DNA of 64,000 bases from SFEL01 sp963640685 (GTDB lineage Bacteria; Bacillota; Clostridia; Christensenellales; CAG-138): NCBI GenBank assembly GCA_963640685.1, contig CAVIAA010000002.1, positions 61,778 to 125,777 of the forward strand, given 5' to 3'. Below the pieces are notes generated by a model. The model saw only the letters and a program-made list of their open reading frames with translations. It searched no databases and was not told the DNA's origin. Shown piece by piece: positions 37,331-47,097 of the stretch (its first letter is position 1; each line of letters starts with the position of its first letter). Position numbers and translations under genes: made by a program.

Positions 37331-37358
37331 TTGACATGCGGCGATAAATCCGTATAAT
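37331..37358 (+). promoter_or_regulatory. Promoter of ylxM-ffh
   Basis: TTGACA (37331-37336), 16 bases, TATAAT (37353-37358). Confidence 0.85.
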
Positions 37359-37413
37359 AGTACGAGTGTAAAATACTTTTGCTTTACAGGCACGGGGAAA
37401 GGCGGTCGTACCG

Positions 37414-37740
37414 TTGGAAAGGCATGTGCGTCTCGGAATGCTTCTGGACATATACGGCGGGCTGCTTACCGAGCGGCAGCGGACGATGCTCTTTCAGTCA
37501 GTAAACGAGGATTGCTCGCTCGCCGAGATAGCCGAGCGCGAGGGCGTGTCCCGCCAAGCCGTGCGGGATGCGATAACAAAGGCGGCGGATAACCTTGAGG
37601 GGTACGAGCAGAAGCTTGGGCTGCTGCGGCGGCGTATAACGCTTATAAACGGCCTGAACGAGCTTTGCGGCATGACGGACGACCCGAAGGCCAAAGCCGA
37701 GATAAGGGCATTAACGGAGATTTGCGAAGATGGCATTTGA
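37414..37740 (+). CDS. ylxM: YlxM/p13 family SRP-associated DNA-binding-like protein
   Basis: 108 residues from a TTG start. Sigma-70 region 4-like helix-turn-helix (SLAEIAEREGVSRQAVRDAITKA) defines the UPF0122 family. Always found before ffh, it stimulates SRP GTPase activity in streptococci. The stop overlaps ffh by 11 bases, so the two are translationally linked. Confidence 0.93.
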   Translation: MERHVRLGMLLDIYGGLLTERQRTMLFQSVNEDCSLAEIAEREGVSRQAVRDAITKAADNLEGYEQKLGLLRRRITLINGLNELCGMTDDPKAKAEIRALTEICEDGI

Positions 37741-39064
37741 GGGCCTTGCATCAAAACTTCAGAACGTATTTAAAAAGCTGTCCGGCCGCGGCAAGCTTTC
37801 CGAAAAGGAAGTTAAGGAGGCCATGCGCGAGGTAAAGCTCGCGCTGCTGGAGGCAGATGTCAGCTTTACCGTTGTAAAGAAATTCATAGCTTCCGTTACG
37901 GAGCGGGCTGTCGGTGCCGAGGTTTTGGAAAGCCTTACGCCGGGTCAGCAGGTAATAAAAATAGTAAACGACGAGCTGGTAAAGCTCATGGGCGGCTCAA
38001 ACGCCAAGCTGGAGTTTGGCTCGAAAAACCCGTCCGTGATACTTCTTGCCGGCCTTCAGGGCGCGGGCAAGACGACCATGGCGGGCAAACTGGGCGCGTA
38101 TTGCCGCAAGCAGTTTGGAAAGTCCCCGCTGCTGGTTGCCTGTGATGTTTACCGCCCTGCCGCGATAAAACAGCTTCAGGTAGTCGGCGAAAGGCTGGAG
38201 CTGCCGGTGTTTGAAAAGGGCACGCAGGATCCGGTGCTTACCGCAAGGGAAGCGGTTGAGTACGCAAAACGCAATATGCGGGATCTCGTGATAATTGATA
38301 CCGCAGGCCGGCTGCATATAGATTCCGACATGATGGACGAGATAGAGCGGGTGAGAGATGCCGTAGAGCCGGCAGAAATACTCCTCGTTATAGATGCCAT
38401 GACGGGTCAGGATGCGGTAAACGCGGCAAAGACGTTCAACGACGCGCTGGAGCTTACCGGCGTGATAATAACCAAGCTGGACGGCGATACAAGGGGCGGT
38501 GCTGCTCTTTCCGTAAGGGAGGTCACCGGAAAGCCAATAAAGTTCTGCGGAAACGGCGAAAAGCTGACAGATATCGAGCCGTTCTATCCGGACAGGATGG
38601 CGAGCCGCATACTCGGTATGGGGGACGTTATGACCCTCATCGAAAAGGCACAGGAGAGCTTTGACGCTAAAAAGGCGGAGGAGCTTGCTAAGAAGATAAA
38701 GACCAACGAGTTCACGCTGGATGACTTTATGCAGCAGATGGAGCAGATGCAGAGCATGGACATGGGCAGTATGCTCTCTATGCTGCCCGGGGTAGATGCA
38801 GGCAAGCTTGGCGGTGTTCAGATAGACGAAAAGCAAATGAAAAAGACCTTGGCGATAATCAAGTCCATGACGCCGAGGGAGCGCGCAAAGCCGGATATCA
38901 TCAACGCCGGCAGGCGGCGCAGGATAGCCGCGGGCAGCGGCAACACCGTTCAGGATGTAAACAGGCTGCTCAACCAGTTTGAGGCCTCGCGGAAGCTGAT
39001 GAAGCAGCTCAGCTCAGGCAAGTTCGGCAAAAAAGGAAAGATGCGTTTCCCCTTCGGCTTTTGA
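37730..39064 (+). CDS. ffh: Signal recognition particle protein Ffh
   Basis: 444 residues. The N/G domains carry GLQGAGKTTMAGKLG, DTAGRLHID and TKLDGDTRGGAALS; the Met-rich M domain (MQQMEQMQSMDMGSMLSMLP) binds 4.5S RNA and signal peptides. It ends in GKKGKMRFPFGF. It overlaps ylxM. The 4.5S RNA gene itself was not seen in this window. Confidence 0.98.
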   Translation: MAFEGLASKLQNVFKKLSGRGKLSEKEVKEAMREVKLALLEADVSFTVVKKFIASVTERAVGAEVLESLTPGQQVIKIVNDELVKLMGGSNAKLEFGSKNPSVILLAGLQGAGKTTMAGKLGAYCRKQFGKSPLLVACDVYRPAAIKQLQVVGERLELPVFEKGTQDPVLTAREAVEYAKRNMRDLVIIDTAGRLHIDSDMMDEIERVRDAVEPAEILLVIDAMTGQDAVNAAKTFNDALELTGVIITKLDGDTRGGAALSVREVTGKPIKFCGNGEKLTDIEPFYPDRMASRILGMGDVMTLIEKAQESFDAKKAEELAKKIKTNEFTLDDFMQQMEQMQSMDMGSMLSMLPGVDAGKLGGVQIDEKQMKKTLAIIKSMTPRERAKPDIINAGRRRRIAAGSGNTVQDVNRLLNQFEASRKLMKQLSSGKFGKKGKMRFPFGF

Positions 39065-39129
39065 ACCTGAGGGCTGCCGCTTTCAAAATATAATACAAAA
39101 TTACAAATTAACTTTGGAGGAATTTAATC

Positions 39130-39372
39130 ATGTTGAAGATCAGGCTTCGCCGCATGGGCGCCAAGAAGGCTCCTTTCTATCGTATCGTTGTTGCAGACTC
39201 CCGCTCTCCCCGCGATGGCGCGTTTGTTGAGGAGATTGGCTACTACAACCCCACCACCGAGCCCGCAGAGCTGAAGGTTGATAACGAGAAGGCCGCCCAG
39301 TGGATAAAGAACGGCGCACAGCCGACCGATACCGTTCGCGGTCTGCTCAAGAAGTCCGGCGCTATCCAGTAA
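39130..39372 (+). CDS. rpsP: 30S ribosomal protein S16
   Basis: 80 residues, MLKIRLRRMGAKKAPFYRIV at the start, then ADSRSPRDG and IGYYNP. It is an early-binding small-subunit protein. GGAGG lies seven bases upstream. It opens the rpsP-khpA-rimM-trmD-rplS ribosome group. Confidence 0.98.
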   Translation: MLKIRLRRMGAKKAPFYRIVVADSRSPRDGAFVEEIGYYNPTTEPAELKVDNEKAAQWIKNGAQPTDTVRGLLKKSGAIQ

Positions 39373-39399
39373 TTTACCGGGTAGAACACTAATAACGCT

Positions 39400-39627
39400 A
39401 TGGGTGAATTGGTAAAATATATCGCCGTTAGCCTCGTGGATAAGCCTGATGAGGTAAAAGTCGAGGTAAAGGAAGGCGACAGCACAACTGTGATCGAGCT
39501 CACCGTAGCTCCCGAGGATATGGGCAAGGTAATAGGCAAGCAGGGGCGTATAGCAAAGGCGATACGAACCGTCGTCAAGGCCGCGTCCGTAAAGGAAAAG
39601 AGAAGATACATCGTAGAAATAGTTTAA
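39400..39627 (+). CDS. khpA: KH-domain RNA-binding protein KhpA
   Basis: 75 residues with one KH domain; the GxxG loop lies in MGKVIGKQGRIAKAIRTVV. KhpA pairs with KhpB (Jag) to bind RNA and affects cell length in Gram-positives. No clear SD is seen before the ATG 27 bases after rpsP. A terminator follows, so rimM-trmD are separated from it. Confidence 0.92.
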   Translation: MGELVKYIAVSLVDKPDEVKVEVKEGDSTTVIELTVAPEDMGKVIGKQGRIAKAIRTVVKAASVKEKRRYIVEIV

Positions 39628-39635
39628 GGCATTGT

Positions 39636-39665
39636 GCAAAAAAGTGGGCAAAACCACTTTTTTGC
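39636..39665 (+). terminator. Intrinsic terminator after khpA
   Basis: GCAAAAAAGTGG pairs with CCACTTTTTTGC, with a six-base loop; the T run is part of the stem. Confidence 0.85.
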
Positions 39666-39695
39666 TTAATATGGATATTTTTCAGGAGAAGCTCA

Positions 39696-40211
39696 ATGGA
39701 GTATTTACGCATTGGCCTGATAAGCCGCCCGCACGGCGTTCACGGTGCGCTGAAGGTGCAGCCTCTTTCGGAGGATCTGTCGAGGTATAAGGAGCTCAAG
39801 GAGGCGTATTTGGAGCGCAGGGGCGGCTATGAGCCGGTCGAGGTGTCAAACGTCAGCGTTCAGCCGGATGCCGTGTATATGACGATATCGCTCTGCCGGG
39901 ACAGAAACACCGCAGAGACGCTTCGCAACCACTATATAGCCGTGGATAGGGCGCACGCCGTAAAGCTGCCGGAGGGGCGGTATTTTGTCGCGGATATGAT
40001 AGGCTGCGAGGTGTATGATACCGCGGGGGAGGACTACGGAAAGCTGACAGACGTGCTGGAGACAGGAGCAAACGACGTATATGTCATTAAGGGCAAAAGG
40101 CAGCTTATGGTTCCCGCACTTAAGAAGCTACTCGATGACGTTGATATCGCCAATAAACGCATAGTGCTGAATGCAGATGTGTTATCGGAGGTGGGGCTGT
40201 TTGAGGATTGA
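39696..40211 (+). CDS. rimM: Ribosome maturation factor RimM
   Basis: 171 residues: an N-terminal beta-barrel (LRIGLISRPHGVHGALKVQP) and a PRC-barrel with IGCEVYDTAGEDYGKLTDV and ANDVYVIKG. It helps mature the 30S head, binding S19. The SD is AGGAG. It overlaps trmD by 11 bases. Confidence 0.95.
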   Translation: MEYLRIGLISRPHGVHGALKVQPLSEDLSRYKELKEAYLERRGGYEPVEVSNVSVQPDAVYMTISLCRDRNTAETLRNHYIAVDRAHAVKLPEGRYFVADMIGCEVYDTAGEDYGKLTDVLETGANDVYVIKGKRQLMVPALKKLLDDVDIANKRIVLNADVLSEVGLFED

Positions 40212-40935
40212 CATACTTACGGTTTTTCCGGAGATGTTTGCAGGCCCGCTGGATAACAGCATACTCGGCCGCGCGCAGGAAAAGGGGATACTCGACATAA
40301 GGCTGCACAATATAAGGGATTATTCCGATTCCAAGCACAAGAACACCGATGACTACCCATTCGGTGGCGGAGCGGGCATGGTCATGATGCCGCAACCGAT
40401 ATTCGCCTGCCTTGATGACGTGGATCCGAACCATGAGGCGCTCAGGATCGCTATGGCACCGCGGGGGAGGACGTTTTCCGTGCCTGTCGCTAGGGAGCTT
40501 GCGCAAAGGGGCAGGCTGCTTTTTCTCTGCGGTCATTACGAGGGGATAGACGAGCGGGCGATGGAGCAGATGGATATGGAGCTGTCCATAGGCGACTATG
40601 TGCTTACCGGCGGCGAGCTGCCGGCGATGGTCATAATAGACTGCGTGAGCAGATTCATACCCGGCGTGCTCGGCAGCGCGGAGTCGGCTGAAGACGAATC
40701 CTTCTCGGATGGACTGCTGGAGTACCCGCAGTATACCCGTCCTGCCTCATTCAGGGGGATGGAGGTGCCGGAGGTGCTGCTGAACGGCAACCATGCCTTA
40801 ATTGCAAAATGGCGGCGGGAAAAGAGCATAGAGGCGACATACAAGATCCGGCCGGAGCTTATTCAGGAGGCGAAGCTGAGCAAGAATGAGAAAATATTTT
40901 TTGAGGCCATAAAAAAACAAGATAATCAGGCATAA
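40201..40935 (+). CDS. trmD: tRNA (guanine37-N1)-methyltransferase TrmD
   Basis: 244 residues from the TTG at 40201, which follows GGAGGTGGGG and gives the conserved start RIDILTVFPEMF; an upstream ATG adds ten residues from rimM. The trefoil-knot SAM site contains SIGDYVLTGGELP, and the substrate loop is PFGGGAGMVM. It methylates G37 of tRNAs to prevent frameshifts. Confidence 0.96.
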   Translation: MRIDILTVFPEMFAGPLDNSILGRAQEKGILDIRLHNIRDYSDSKHKNTDDYPFGGGAGMVMMPQPIFACLDDVDPNHEALRIAMAPRGRTFSVPVARELAQRGRLLFLCGHYEGIDERAMEQMDMELSIGDYVLTGGELPAMVIIDCVSRFIPGVLGSAESAEDESFSDGLLEYPQYTRPASFRGMEVPEVLLNGNHALIAKWRREKSIEATYKIRPELIQEAKLSKNEKIFFEAIKKQDNQA

Positions 40936-40940
40936 ATGCC

Positions 40941-40969
40941 TTGCATAACGGTAAAAGCCATGGTATAAT
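40941..40969 (+). promoter_or_regulatory. Promoter and leader of rplS
   Basis: TTGCAT, 17 bases, TATAAT with TG upstream. It gives a leader of about 70 bases; an L19 leader element is possible in this position but I could not recognise its fold. Confidence 0.8.
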
Positions 40970-41044
40970 AGCTTCGTTTGTGACAACGGATGGTCCAATG
41001 GCGGCGGACAGTCGTGTAAGAACACCCGTAGGAAGGAGAATAAA

Positions 41045-41398
41045 ATGTCCAACATCATCAAGGAACTCGAAAAAGAACAGCTCCGTACCGATCTGCCCAA
41101 GCTGGAAGTCGGTGACACCGTCCGCGTATTCGTAAAGGTCGTGGAAGGCAACCGTGAACGTCTTCAGAACTTTGAGGGCGTAGTTATCAAAATGCAGGGC
41201 GGCGGCATCCGCGAGACCTTTACCGTTCGCCGCGTATCCTACGGCGTAGGCGTAGAGCGTACCTTCCCCTATCATAGCCCCCGCATCGGCCGCATCGAAG
41301 TGGTTCGCCACGGTAAGGTTCGCAGGGCTAAGCTGTATTACCTCCGCAACCGCGTAGGTAAGGCCGCTAAGGTCGTAGAGCGCATAGTGACCAAGTAA
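41045..41398 (+). CDS. rplS: 50S ribosomal protein L19
   Basis: 117 residues. Conserved stretches are GDTVRVFVKVVEGNRERLQ, FEGVVI, TFTVRRVSYGVGVERTFP and RRAKLYYLR. It sits at the 30S/50S interface. It has its own promoter, an SD AAGGAG and a terminator. Confidence 0.98.
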   Translation: MSNIIKELEKEQLRTDLPKLEVGDTVRVFVKVVEGNRERLQNFEGVVIKMQGGGIRETFTVRRVSYGVGVERTFPYHSPRIGRIEVVRHGKVRRAKLYYLRNRVGKAAKVVERIVTK

Positions 41399-41409
41399 CA
41401 ATGACGCAT

Positions 41410-41440
41410 AAAAGCCTCCGTCAGTGCACGGGGGCTTTTA
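41410..41440 (+). terminator. Intrinsic terminator after rplS
   Basis: AAAAGCCTCCGT/ACGGGGGCTTTT, with one wobble pair and a six-base loop. Confidence 0.88.
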
Positions 41441-41497
41441 CTTTTGCGCCGGTTGCTGTTATACTGAAGAAAAACAATTACCCTTTCGGAGGAATTT

Positions 41498-42364
41498 ATG
41501 CTCATCCAATGGTACCCGGGACACATGGCGAAGGCGCGCAGGCAGCTTTCCGAAAGCCTGAAGCTTATAGATGTGGTTGTGGAAATAGTAGACGCACGCG
41601 CGCCAAGAGCCACCCGCAACCCGGATTTTGACGACCTTTTCAAGGACAAAAAGCGGGTAATGCTGCTGAATAAGAGCGACCTTGCTTCAGCAGCCGCTAC
41701 CAGGGCTTGGATAAATGAGTACAGAACGCAGGGAATAGAGGCAATAGAGTTTGTTGCAACGAGCTCGGCGAAGAAAAAGGCGGCGCTGGAGCTTATGGAG
41801 CGCGCGGCAAAGGAAAGCGTTGAAAAATCGCTTGCAAAGGGCGTTAAAAAGACAGTCCGAGCGATGATAGTCGGCATACCCAATGTAGGAAAGTCTACAT
41901 TTATCAATCATATAGCCGGTGTAAACAGGGCGCAGGTCGGTGATAAGCCCGGCGTTACAAAGGGGCAGCAATGGGTAAAGATAACGCCGTATCTTGAGCT
42001 CATGGACACACCGGGGCTGCTCTGGCCAAAGCTGGAGGACCCGCAGCTTGCAAAGCACGTTGCATATATCGGCTCAATAAAGGATGACATCATGGACACA
42101 GAGGAGCTGGCGTCAAGCCTTCTCGGCGAGCTTATGAGGATTTGCCCAAGCGAGCTTACCGCAAGGTACAAAAAGCTCGAGCACGACATGCCGCAGGAGG
42201 AGCTTTTGGAGGGGGTGTGCCGCAGCAGGGGCTTTGTGCTGAGCGGCGGAGTGTACGATACCGAGCGGGCGGCGCGAATAGTTCTGGATGAATTTCGCGC
42301 CGGCAAGATCGCCCGCGTAACGCTGGACGACCCACGGGAGGAAGAACATGCCGCGGCGGAATGA
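41498..42364 (+). CDS. rbgA: Ribosome biogenesis GTPase RbgA (YlqF)
   Basis: 288 residues with circularly permuted G motifs: the G4-like NKSD (in LLNKSDLA) comes before G1 (GIPNVGKSTF) and G3 (DTPG). The N-terminal QWYPGHMAKA is a family hallmark. RbgA helps late 50S assembly. GGAGG is close upstream. The 3' end overlaps rnhB by 17 bases. Confidence 0.96.
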   Translation: MLIQWYPGHMAKARRQLSESLKLIDVVVEIVDARAPRATRNPDFDDLFKDKKRVMLLNKSDLASAAATRAWINEYRTQGIEAIEFVATSSAKKKAALELMERAAKESVEKSLAKGVKKTVRAMIVGIPNVGKSTFINHIAGVNRAQVGDKPGVTKGQQWVKITPYLELMDTPGLLWPKLEDPQLAKHVAYIGSIKDDIMDTEELASSLLGELMRICPSELTARYKKLEHDMPQEELLEGVCRSRGFVLSGGVYDTERAARIVLDEFRAGKIARVTLDDPREEEHAAAE

Positions 42365-42980
42365 GGAGGAACGGCTGAACGAGCTTTGCAGGTTCGAGCG
42401 GGAATACTGGGATAGAGGGATATTGCCAGGCGGCATGGACGAGGTCGGCCGCGGGCCGCTGGCCGGGCCAGTGGTGGCGGCCTGCATAGTGCTGCCGCCG
42501 AAGCCGCTGATAAGGTTCGTAAACGACTCAAAAAAGCTGTCCCCCGCGAGGCGGGAGGCGCTTTATCCGCAGCTCATGGAGGCGGCGCTGGCTGTTTCTG
42601 CCGGCTGGAGACAGCCGGAGGAGATAGACCGCATAAACATACTGAACGCAACGAAAAACGCCTTTAAGGAGGCTTTTGATGGGCTTAAAAGCAAGCCGCC
42701 TGTCGTGCTGCTGGATGCGGTTCAGGGGCTTGATATACCGGCCGAGCAGCGCTCCTTTATTCACGGCGATGCGATAAGCTACCTTATCGCCGCAGCGTCA
42801 ATCGTTGCAAAGGTCGAGAGGGACAGATATATGGTGGATATGGACGAAAAATATCCCGAATACGGCTTTGCGAGGAACAAGGGCTACGGCACGGCGGAGC
42901 ATATAGCGGCGCTTAAAAAATACGGCCCATGTCCGATACACCGCCGCAGCTTCATAAAAAATTTCACGGGAGAAGCGTAA
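42348..42980 (+). CDS. rnhB: Ribonuclease HII
   Basis: 210 residues. The catalytic motif GGMDEVGRGPLAGPVVAA (DEVGRG) and the later ASIVAKVERD block are present. It removes ribonucleotides and RNA from RNA-DNA duplexes. The start overlaps rbgA, with GAGGAAG as SD. The next gene, yraN, begins one base after the stop. Confidence 0.96.
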   Translation: MPRRNEEERLNELCRFEREYWDRGILPGGMDEVGRGPLAGPVVAACIVLPPKPLIRFVNDSKKLSPARREALYPQLMEAALAVSAGWRQPEEIDRINILNATKNAFKEAFDGLKSKPPVVLLDAVQGLDIPAEQRSFIHGDAISYLIAAASIVAKVERDRYMVDMDEKYPEYGFARNKGYGTAEHIAALKKYGPCPIHRRSFIKNFTGEA

Positions 42981-42981
42981 A

Positions 42982-43341
42982 ATGCCGGATACTCGCAGGA
43001 TAAACAAGGGGAAAAGGGGAGAGAACATCGCCGCAGAATACCTCGTGCGACATGGCTATATTCTGCTGGAGCGCAACTACAGAAGGCAGGGCTGCGAGGT
43101 CGACATAATCGCCATGGACGGTGCGGTTACGGTTTTTGTAGAGGTAAAGGCGAGGAGCTGGCGCAGCGTAGGGCTTGGGCGGGAGGCGGTTACGCGCACA
43201 AAGCAGCGCAATATAATAAAGGCCGCCTCATGCTACCTTTCGGAGCACGACATCTGGGATTCTCCCGCAAGGTTTGATGTTGCCGAGGTGGATCTTACGG
43301 AAGAAAGGGTCACATATATCGAAAACGCATTTCAGTTGTAA
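42982..43341 (+). CDS. yraN: UPF0102 (YraN) endonuclease-like protein
   Basis: 119 residues. The restriction-endonuclease-like core is visible: GENIAAEYLVRHGY, then CEVDIIAMDG and FVEVKARS (the E-x-K acidic site). The family is widely found next to rnhB; its role is unproven though nuclease activity is expected. It is the last gene before the glycosyltransferase gene. Confidence 0.9.
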   Translation: MPDTRRINKGKRGENIAAEYLVRHGYILLERNYRRQGCEVDIIAMDGAVTVFVEVKARSWRSVGLGREAVTRTKQRNIIKAASCYLSEHDIWDSPARFDVAEVDLTEERVTYIENAFQL

Positions 43342-43414
43342 AATTTCCCTATACGGGTGTGGGTAAAGTCAAATTGTGGTAAAATACCATACATAACTTA
43401 TATGTCGAGGTAAT

Positions 43415-46400
43415 ATGCGTAAATTCTTAGCGATAGCTTCAGCGGCGGTACTAATGCTTGCGCCATTCTCTTTGGCGCATTGCATCGATGTGAGTATAGA
43501 AAACCAGCAGCTGCAATATCTGGATGCGAACGGCATGCCATCCGGCTGGTATGCTGACGCTTGGTATGATGGCGAAGAGGATTTCCTTATCGAAACCATC
43601 ACCGAGGATGGTAGTATATGTCTGCATATCGTCAATCCCTCCGAAAACGACGCGAGGCTGTGTCAGGATATCGAGGTGGAGCCGAACAGCTATTACAGAA
43701 TAAGCTGCGAGATAAAGACAGCCGGGGTGTCGGGCGGCGGCGGGGCGAGCGTTTCGGTCGCCAATACCATGGCGGCATCAGAGCCTGTTATCGGGGATGC
43801 CGATTGGCAACGCGTTGAGCTTATGGGAATTACGAACAGCAAGCAAACCGAAATGACGGTTTGCATGGGGCTGGGCGGTTACAGCAGCCTTTCCTCGGGA
43901 GAGGCCTGGTTCAGGGGCTTTTCTGTTGAAAAGCTGGATGCGGTGCCGGAGGGCGAAGTTCAGCAATTTTACTATACTCAGCAAAAGACGAGCAGCACAG
44001 GCAAGCTGAACGGCGGTGGTATGCTGCTTGCGGCGCTGCTGACAGGTATTGCCGGTGCGCTCTGCTTCAGAAAAGGCATAACGGTAAAGCCCGCGGCAGA
44101 GCAGCGCGGACTGAACGTGTACCTGCTGCTTGCGGCGGCGTTTTTACTGCGCTGCCTGCTTTCGGTTGTCTTTTATGGGCACAGCACCGATATAAACTGC
44201 TTTATGGCCTGGAGCTATCAGCTTGCGGAGAATGGGCCTGCCGGCTTTTATACCTCGGGCATGTTTGCGGATTATCCGCCGGGATATATGTATATACTCT
44301 GGCTGACGGGCAGCCTCGCGAGAGCCATCGGGCTTGAGTACGGCTCTGCGGGCTATGTGCTTTTGACAAAGCTGCCAAGCATATTAGCCGATATGCTGGC
44401 AGGGTACATGACGTACAAAATAGCGAGGCGAAAGCTCGGCGGGGCGCAGGCGTCGCTGCTATGCTGCCTTGTGATCTTTAACCCCGCGATAGCATTTATA
44501 TCCGGTGGCTGGGGTCAGGTGGATATGATACCCGCGGTAATGCTGCTGGGCGTGATATATCTCTTTGATACCGACAGGCTGGAGCTTGCCGGGCTGCTCT
44601 ACGGTGCGGCCATAATCACAAAGCCGCAGTCGCTCATGGTAGGGCCGCTGCTTGCCGTTGCATACTTTGCAAAGGTACACGACAAGGGGAAAAAATACGC
44701 ACTGCGAACGGCTGCGGCGGTGCTGCTCGCGGTCGCAGCGATATTTATTATATCGATGCCGTTTAAGGGGACGCAGAAGAGCAACCTGTGGTTTGTGGAA
44801 AAGCTGATAGGCACGGCAACGTCCTATCCGTATGCCAGCATCGAGGCGTTCAATATGCAGGCGCTGCTCGGCGGGAACTGGAAGGACGCCTCCGCGCCGC
44901 TGCTCGGGCTGAGCTACGAGGCTTGGGGAACGATAATGATAGCACTGAGCTGTGTGATAACGTCAATCGGGTATATACGCTCGAGAGATAAACGGTACAG
45001 CCTTGCGCTTTGCTCTGCCGCGCTGCTTTCTGCGATATTTACCTTCGGGCAGTATATGCACGAAAGGTACGTATTTCCGGTTCTTCCTCTGCTTATGGCG
45101 GCTTTCCTGATGAGCGGAGACAGGCGGCTGATGAGGAGCTATATGGTATACAGCTGCGGTCTGCTGCTGAATGTCATTGCGGCATTTATCGTTGTCACTG
45201 ATGCCAGCCTGCGCGGAAGCGAGTATAACGTTATAATCGTAATCGGGTCGATAGTGAATATATTGGCCTTCACCGGCGTTGCCGCAGCCTTTGTCGGCAT
45301 GGCCTTCAAAAGGGAAGTTTGCCCTGCGTATACGGACAGGAGAGATGAAGGCACGGCGAGTGAACAGCTGCACGGATTGGAGGATAGCGACTGCGTAACG
45401 GTAAGGGACAGGCTGTTCTGCGTTGCGCTGACGGCGATATACGCCGCCTTTGCGCTTACAAACCTCGGCACGACGCAGGCACCGGAAAACTACTGGACCG
45501 GCAGCGTTGGCGATACTGCCTCAATAACCCTTGAAGCGCCGGCTGAGATAAGCAGGTTAATGGTGTTCGGCGGGCTGTATGAGGGCAGCGCCGAGTTTAC
45601 GTTCAACGGCGGGGAGAGCGTTGAATATACCCAGAAAAACGACGATATGTTCCGCTGGGCAACCATATCCGACCAGCCGGTATATACCGACAGGATAGAT
45701 ATTCTTGTAACCTCGGGCAGGGTATGGATAAACGAAATAGCGCTGCTGGACGGAGACGGGAATGTGATAAAAGCCTCGGCGTCCGATGGGGCGGAGGCTT
45801 TGGTGGATGAACCGGAGGAGGTGCCAGCCCTGCCGTCCTACCTCAACGGAATGTACTTTGACGAGCTGTATCATGGGCGCACGGCGTACGAGCATCTTCA
45901 CGGCATAGCGCCGTATGAAAATTCGCACCCGCCGCTCGGCAAGGTGTTTATAATGCTTGGCATAGCGGTGTTCGGCATGAACGCCTTCGGCTGGCGCATA
46001 GTCGGCACATTGTTTGGGATTGCGATGGTGCCGGTGATGTTTGCTTTCGCGAAAAAGCTGTTTAAGCGCCGAGACTATGCCTTCTTGGCTGCCGCTGTTT
46101 TCGCCTTCGACTTCATGCACTTCACCCAGAGCAGGATAGCTACGATAGACGTATACGGGGTGTTTTTCATAATACTCATGTATTACTTTATGTATAGCTA
46201 CTACTGCATGAACTTCTTCGACGACGGGCTAAAGGCAACGCTGAAGCCGCTGGCTCTTGCGGGCGTTTTCTTCGGGCTCGGCGCTGCCAGCAAGTGGATA
46301 TGCATTTACGCGGGCGGTGGCTTGGCCGTCATATTCTTCACCTCGCTTGGACAAAGATACGCAGAGTACAGGCGGTACATGGCCGCAGCCGGCAGGGCGG

Positions 46401-47095
46401 AGCGAAACAGAGTGCAGGGGTTCTGGAGAGATGCCTTGCTCACGCTGCTGTGGTGCTGTGTTTTCTATATCGCGGTGCCGGTGACAATATACCTGCTTTC
46501 CTACATCCCCTATGTGCTTTCGGAGGCTAGGTATGATTTGGCCGACATATGGGGCGTGCAGGAGTTTATGTTCAGCTACCACAGCGGCCTTACGGCAACA
46601 CACCCTTATCAGTCTGCTTGGTGGCAGTGGCCTCTGGATATGCGGCCGGTATGGTACTACATAAGCTATGACGTTCCGGAGGGGATGACCTCCACAATAT
46701 CCGCATTCGGTAACCCGGCGGTTTGGTGGGTCTGCTCTGCCTGCACGGGTATACTCTGCGGGAGGCTGATATCGGGCAAGTCAAAGCCGGATAAGGCGGT
46801 GTTCGTGCTGCTGACAGGGCTTTGCGCGAATTACCTGCCGTGGGTGCTCGTTACCCGCTGTACATTTGCGTATCACTTCTTTGCAAGCGTTCCGTTTATC
46901 GTGCTCTTGACGGTATGGCTCATAAGGGAGGCAGAGGAGCGGCACCCAAGGCTTGTCATGGCAAAGTGGTACTATTTAGGGCTGGTAGTGCTGCTCTTTG
47001 TGGTGTTCTATCCAGTCATATCCGGCGTACCGGTCAGCATCGGCTATGTAAAGGCGCTGGAGTGGCTCCCGGGCTGGACCTTCATGGGGTATTGA
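43415..47095 (+). CDS. Fused two-module membrane glycosyltransferase (GT-C plus PMT/GT39-like)
   Basis: 1226 residues. A signal-like segment (residues 1-22) precedes a beta-sandwich-type domain (to about 175) resembling a carbohydrate-binding fold. Then comes a first multi-membrane GT-C module (about 200-640; HSTDINCFMAWSYQLAENGP, FADYPPGYMYILW), a second short soluble domain (about 670-800), and a protein O-mannosyltransferase-type module (about 805-1226) with the acidic pair in NGMYFDELYHGRTAYE and SHPPLGK. Two catalytic modules in one chain are unusual. It probably moves sugars from lipid carriers to surface proteins or polymers. The GtrA gene follows after two bases. Confidence 0.8.
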   Translation: MRKFLAIASAAVLMLAPFSLAHCIDVSIENQQLQYLDANGMPSGWYADAWYDGEEDFLIETITEDGSICLHIVNPSENDARLCQDIEVEPNSYYRISCEIKTAGVSGGGGASVSVANTMAASEPVIGDADWQRVELMGITNSKQTEMTVCMGLGGYSSLSSGEAWFRGFSVEKLDAVPEGEVQQFYYTQQKTSSTGKLNGGGMLLAALLTGIAGALCFRKGITVKPAAEQRGLNVYLLLAAAFLLRCLLSVVFYGHSTDINCFMAWSYQLAENGPAGFYTSGMFADYPPGYMYILWLTGSLARAIGLEYGSAGYVLLTKLPSILADMLAGYMTYKIARRKLGGAQASLLCCLVIFNPAIAFISGGWGQVDMIPAVMLLGVIYLFDTDRLELAGLLYGAAIITKPQSLMVGPLLAVAYFAKVHDKGKKYALRTAAAVLLAVAAIFIISMPFKGTQKSNLWFVEKLIGTATSYPYASIEAFNMQALLGGNWKDASAPLLGLSYEAWGTIMIALSCVITSIGYIRSRDKRYSLALCSAALLSAIFTFGQYMHERYVFPVLPLLMAAFLMSGDRRLMRSYMVYSCGLLLNVIAAFIVVTDASLRGSEYNVIIVIGSIVNILAFTGVAAAFVGMAFKREVCPAYTDRRDEGTASEQLHGLEDSDCVTVRDRLFCVALTAIYAAFALTNLGTTQAPENYWTGSVGDTASITLEAPAEISRLMVFGGLYEGSAEFTFNGGESVEYTQKNDDMFRWATISDQPVYTDRIDILVTSGRVWINEIALLDGDGNVIKASASDGAEALVDEPEEVPALPSYLNGMYFDELYHGRTAYEHLHGIAPYENSHPPLGKVFIMLGIAVFGMNAFGWRIVGTLFGIAMVPVMFAFAKKLFKRRDYAFLAAAVFAFDFMHFTQSRIATIDVYGVFFIILMYYFMYSYYCMNFFDDGLKATLKPLALAGVFFGLGAASKWICIYAGGGLAVIFFTSLGQRYAEYRRYMAAAGRAERNRVQGFWRDALLTLLWCCVFYIAVPVTIYLLSYIPYVLSEARYDLADIWGVQEFMFSYHSGLTATHPYQSAWWQWPLDMRPVWYYISYDVPEGMTSTISAFGNPAVWWVCSACTGILCGRLISGKSKPDKAVFVLLTGLCANYLPWVLVTRCTFAYHFFASVPFIVLLTVWLIREAEERHPRLVMAKWYYLGLVVLLFVVFYPVISGVPVSIGYVKALEWLPGWTFMGY

Positions 47096-47097
47096 CA

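Noticed and set aside
40970..41044. Possible L19 leader RNA or other riboswitch
   Set aside because: The position is right, but I could not recognise the conserved fold by eye; a covariance-model search would decide.
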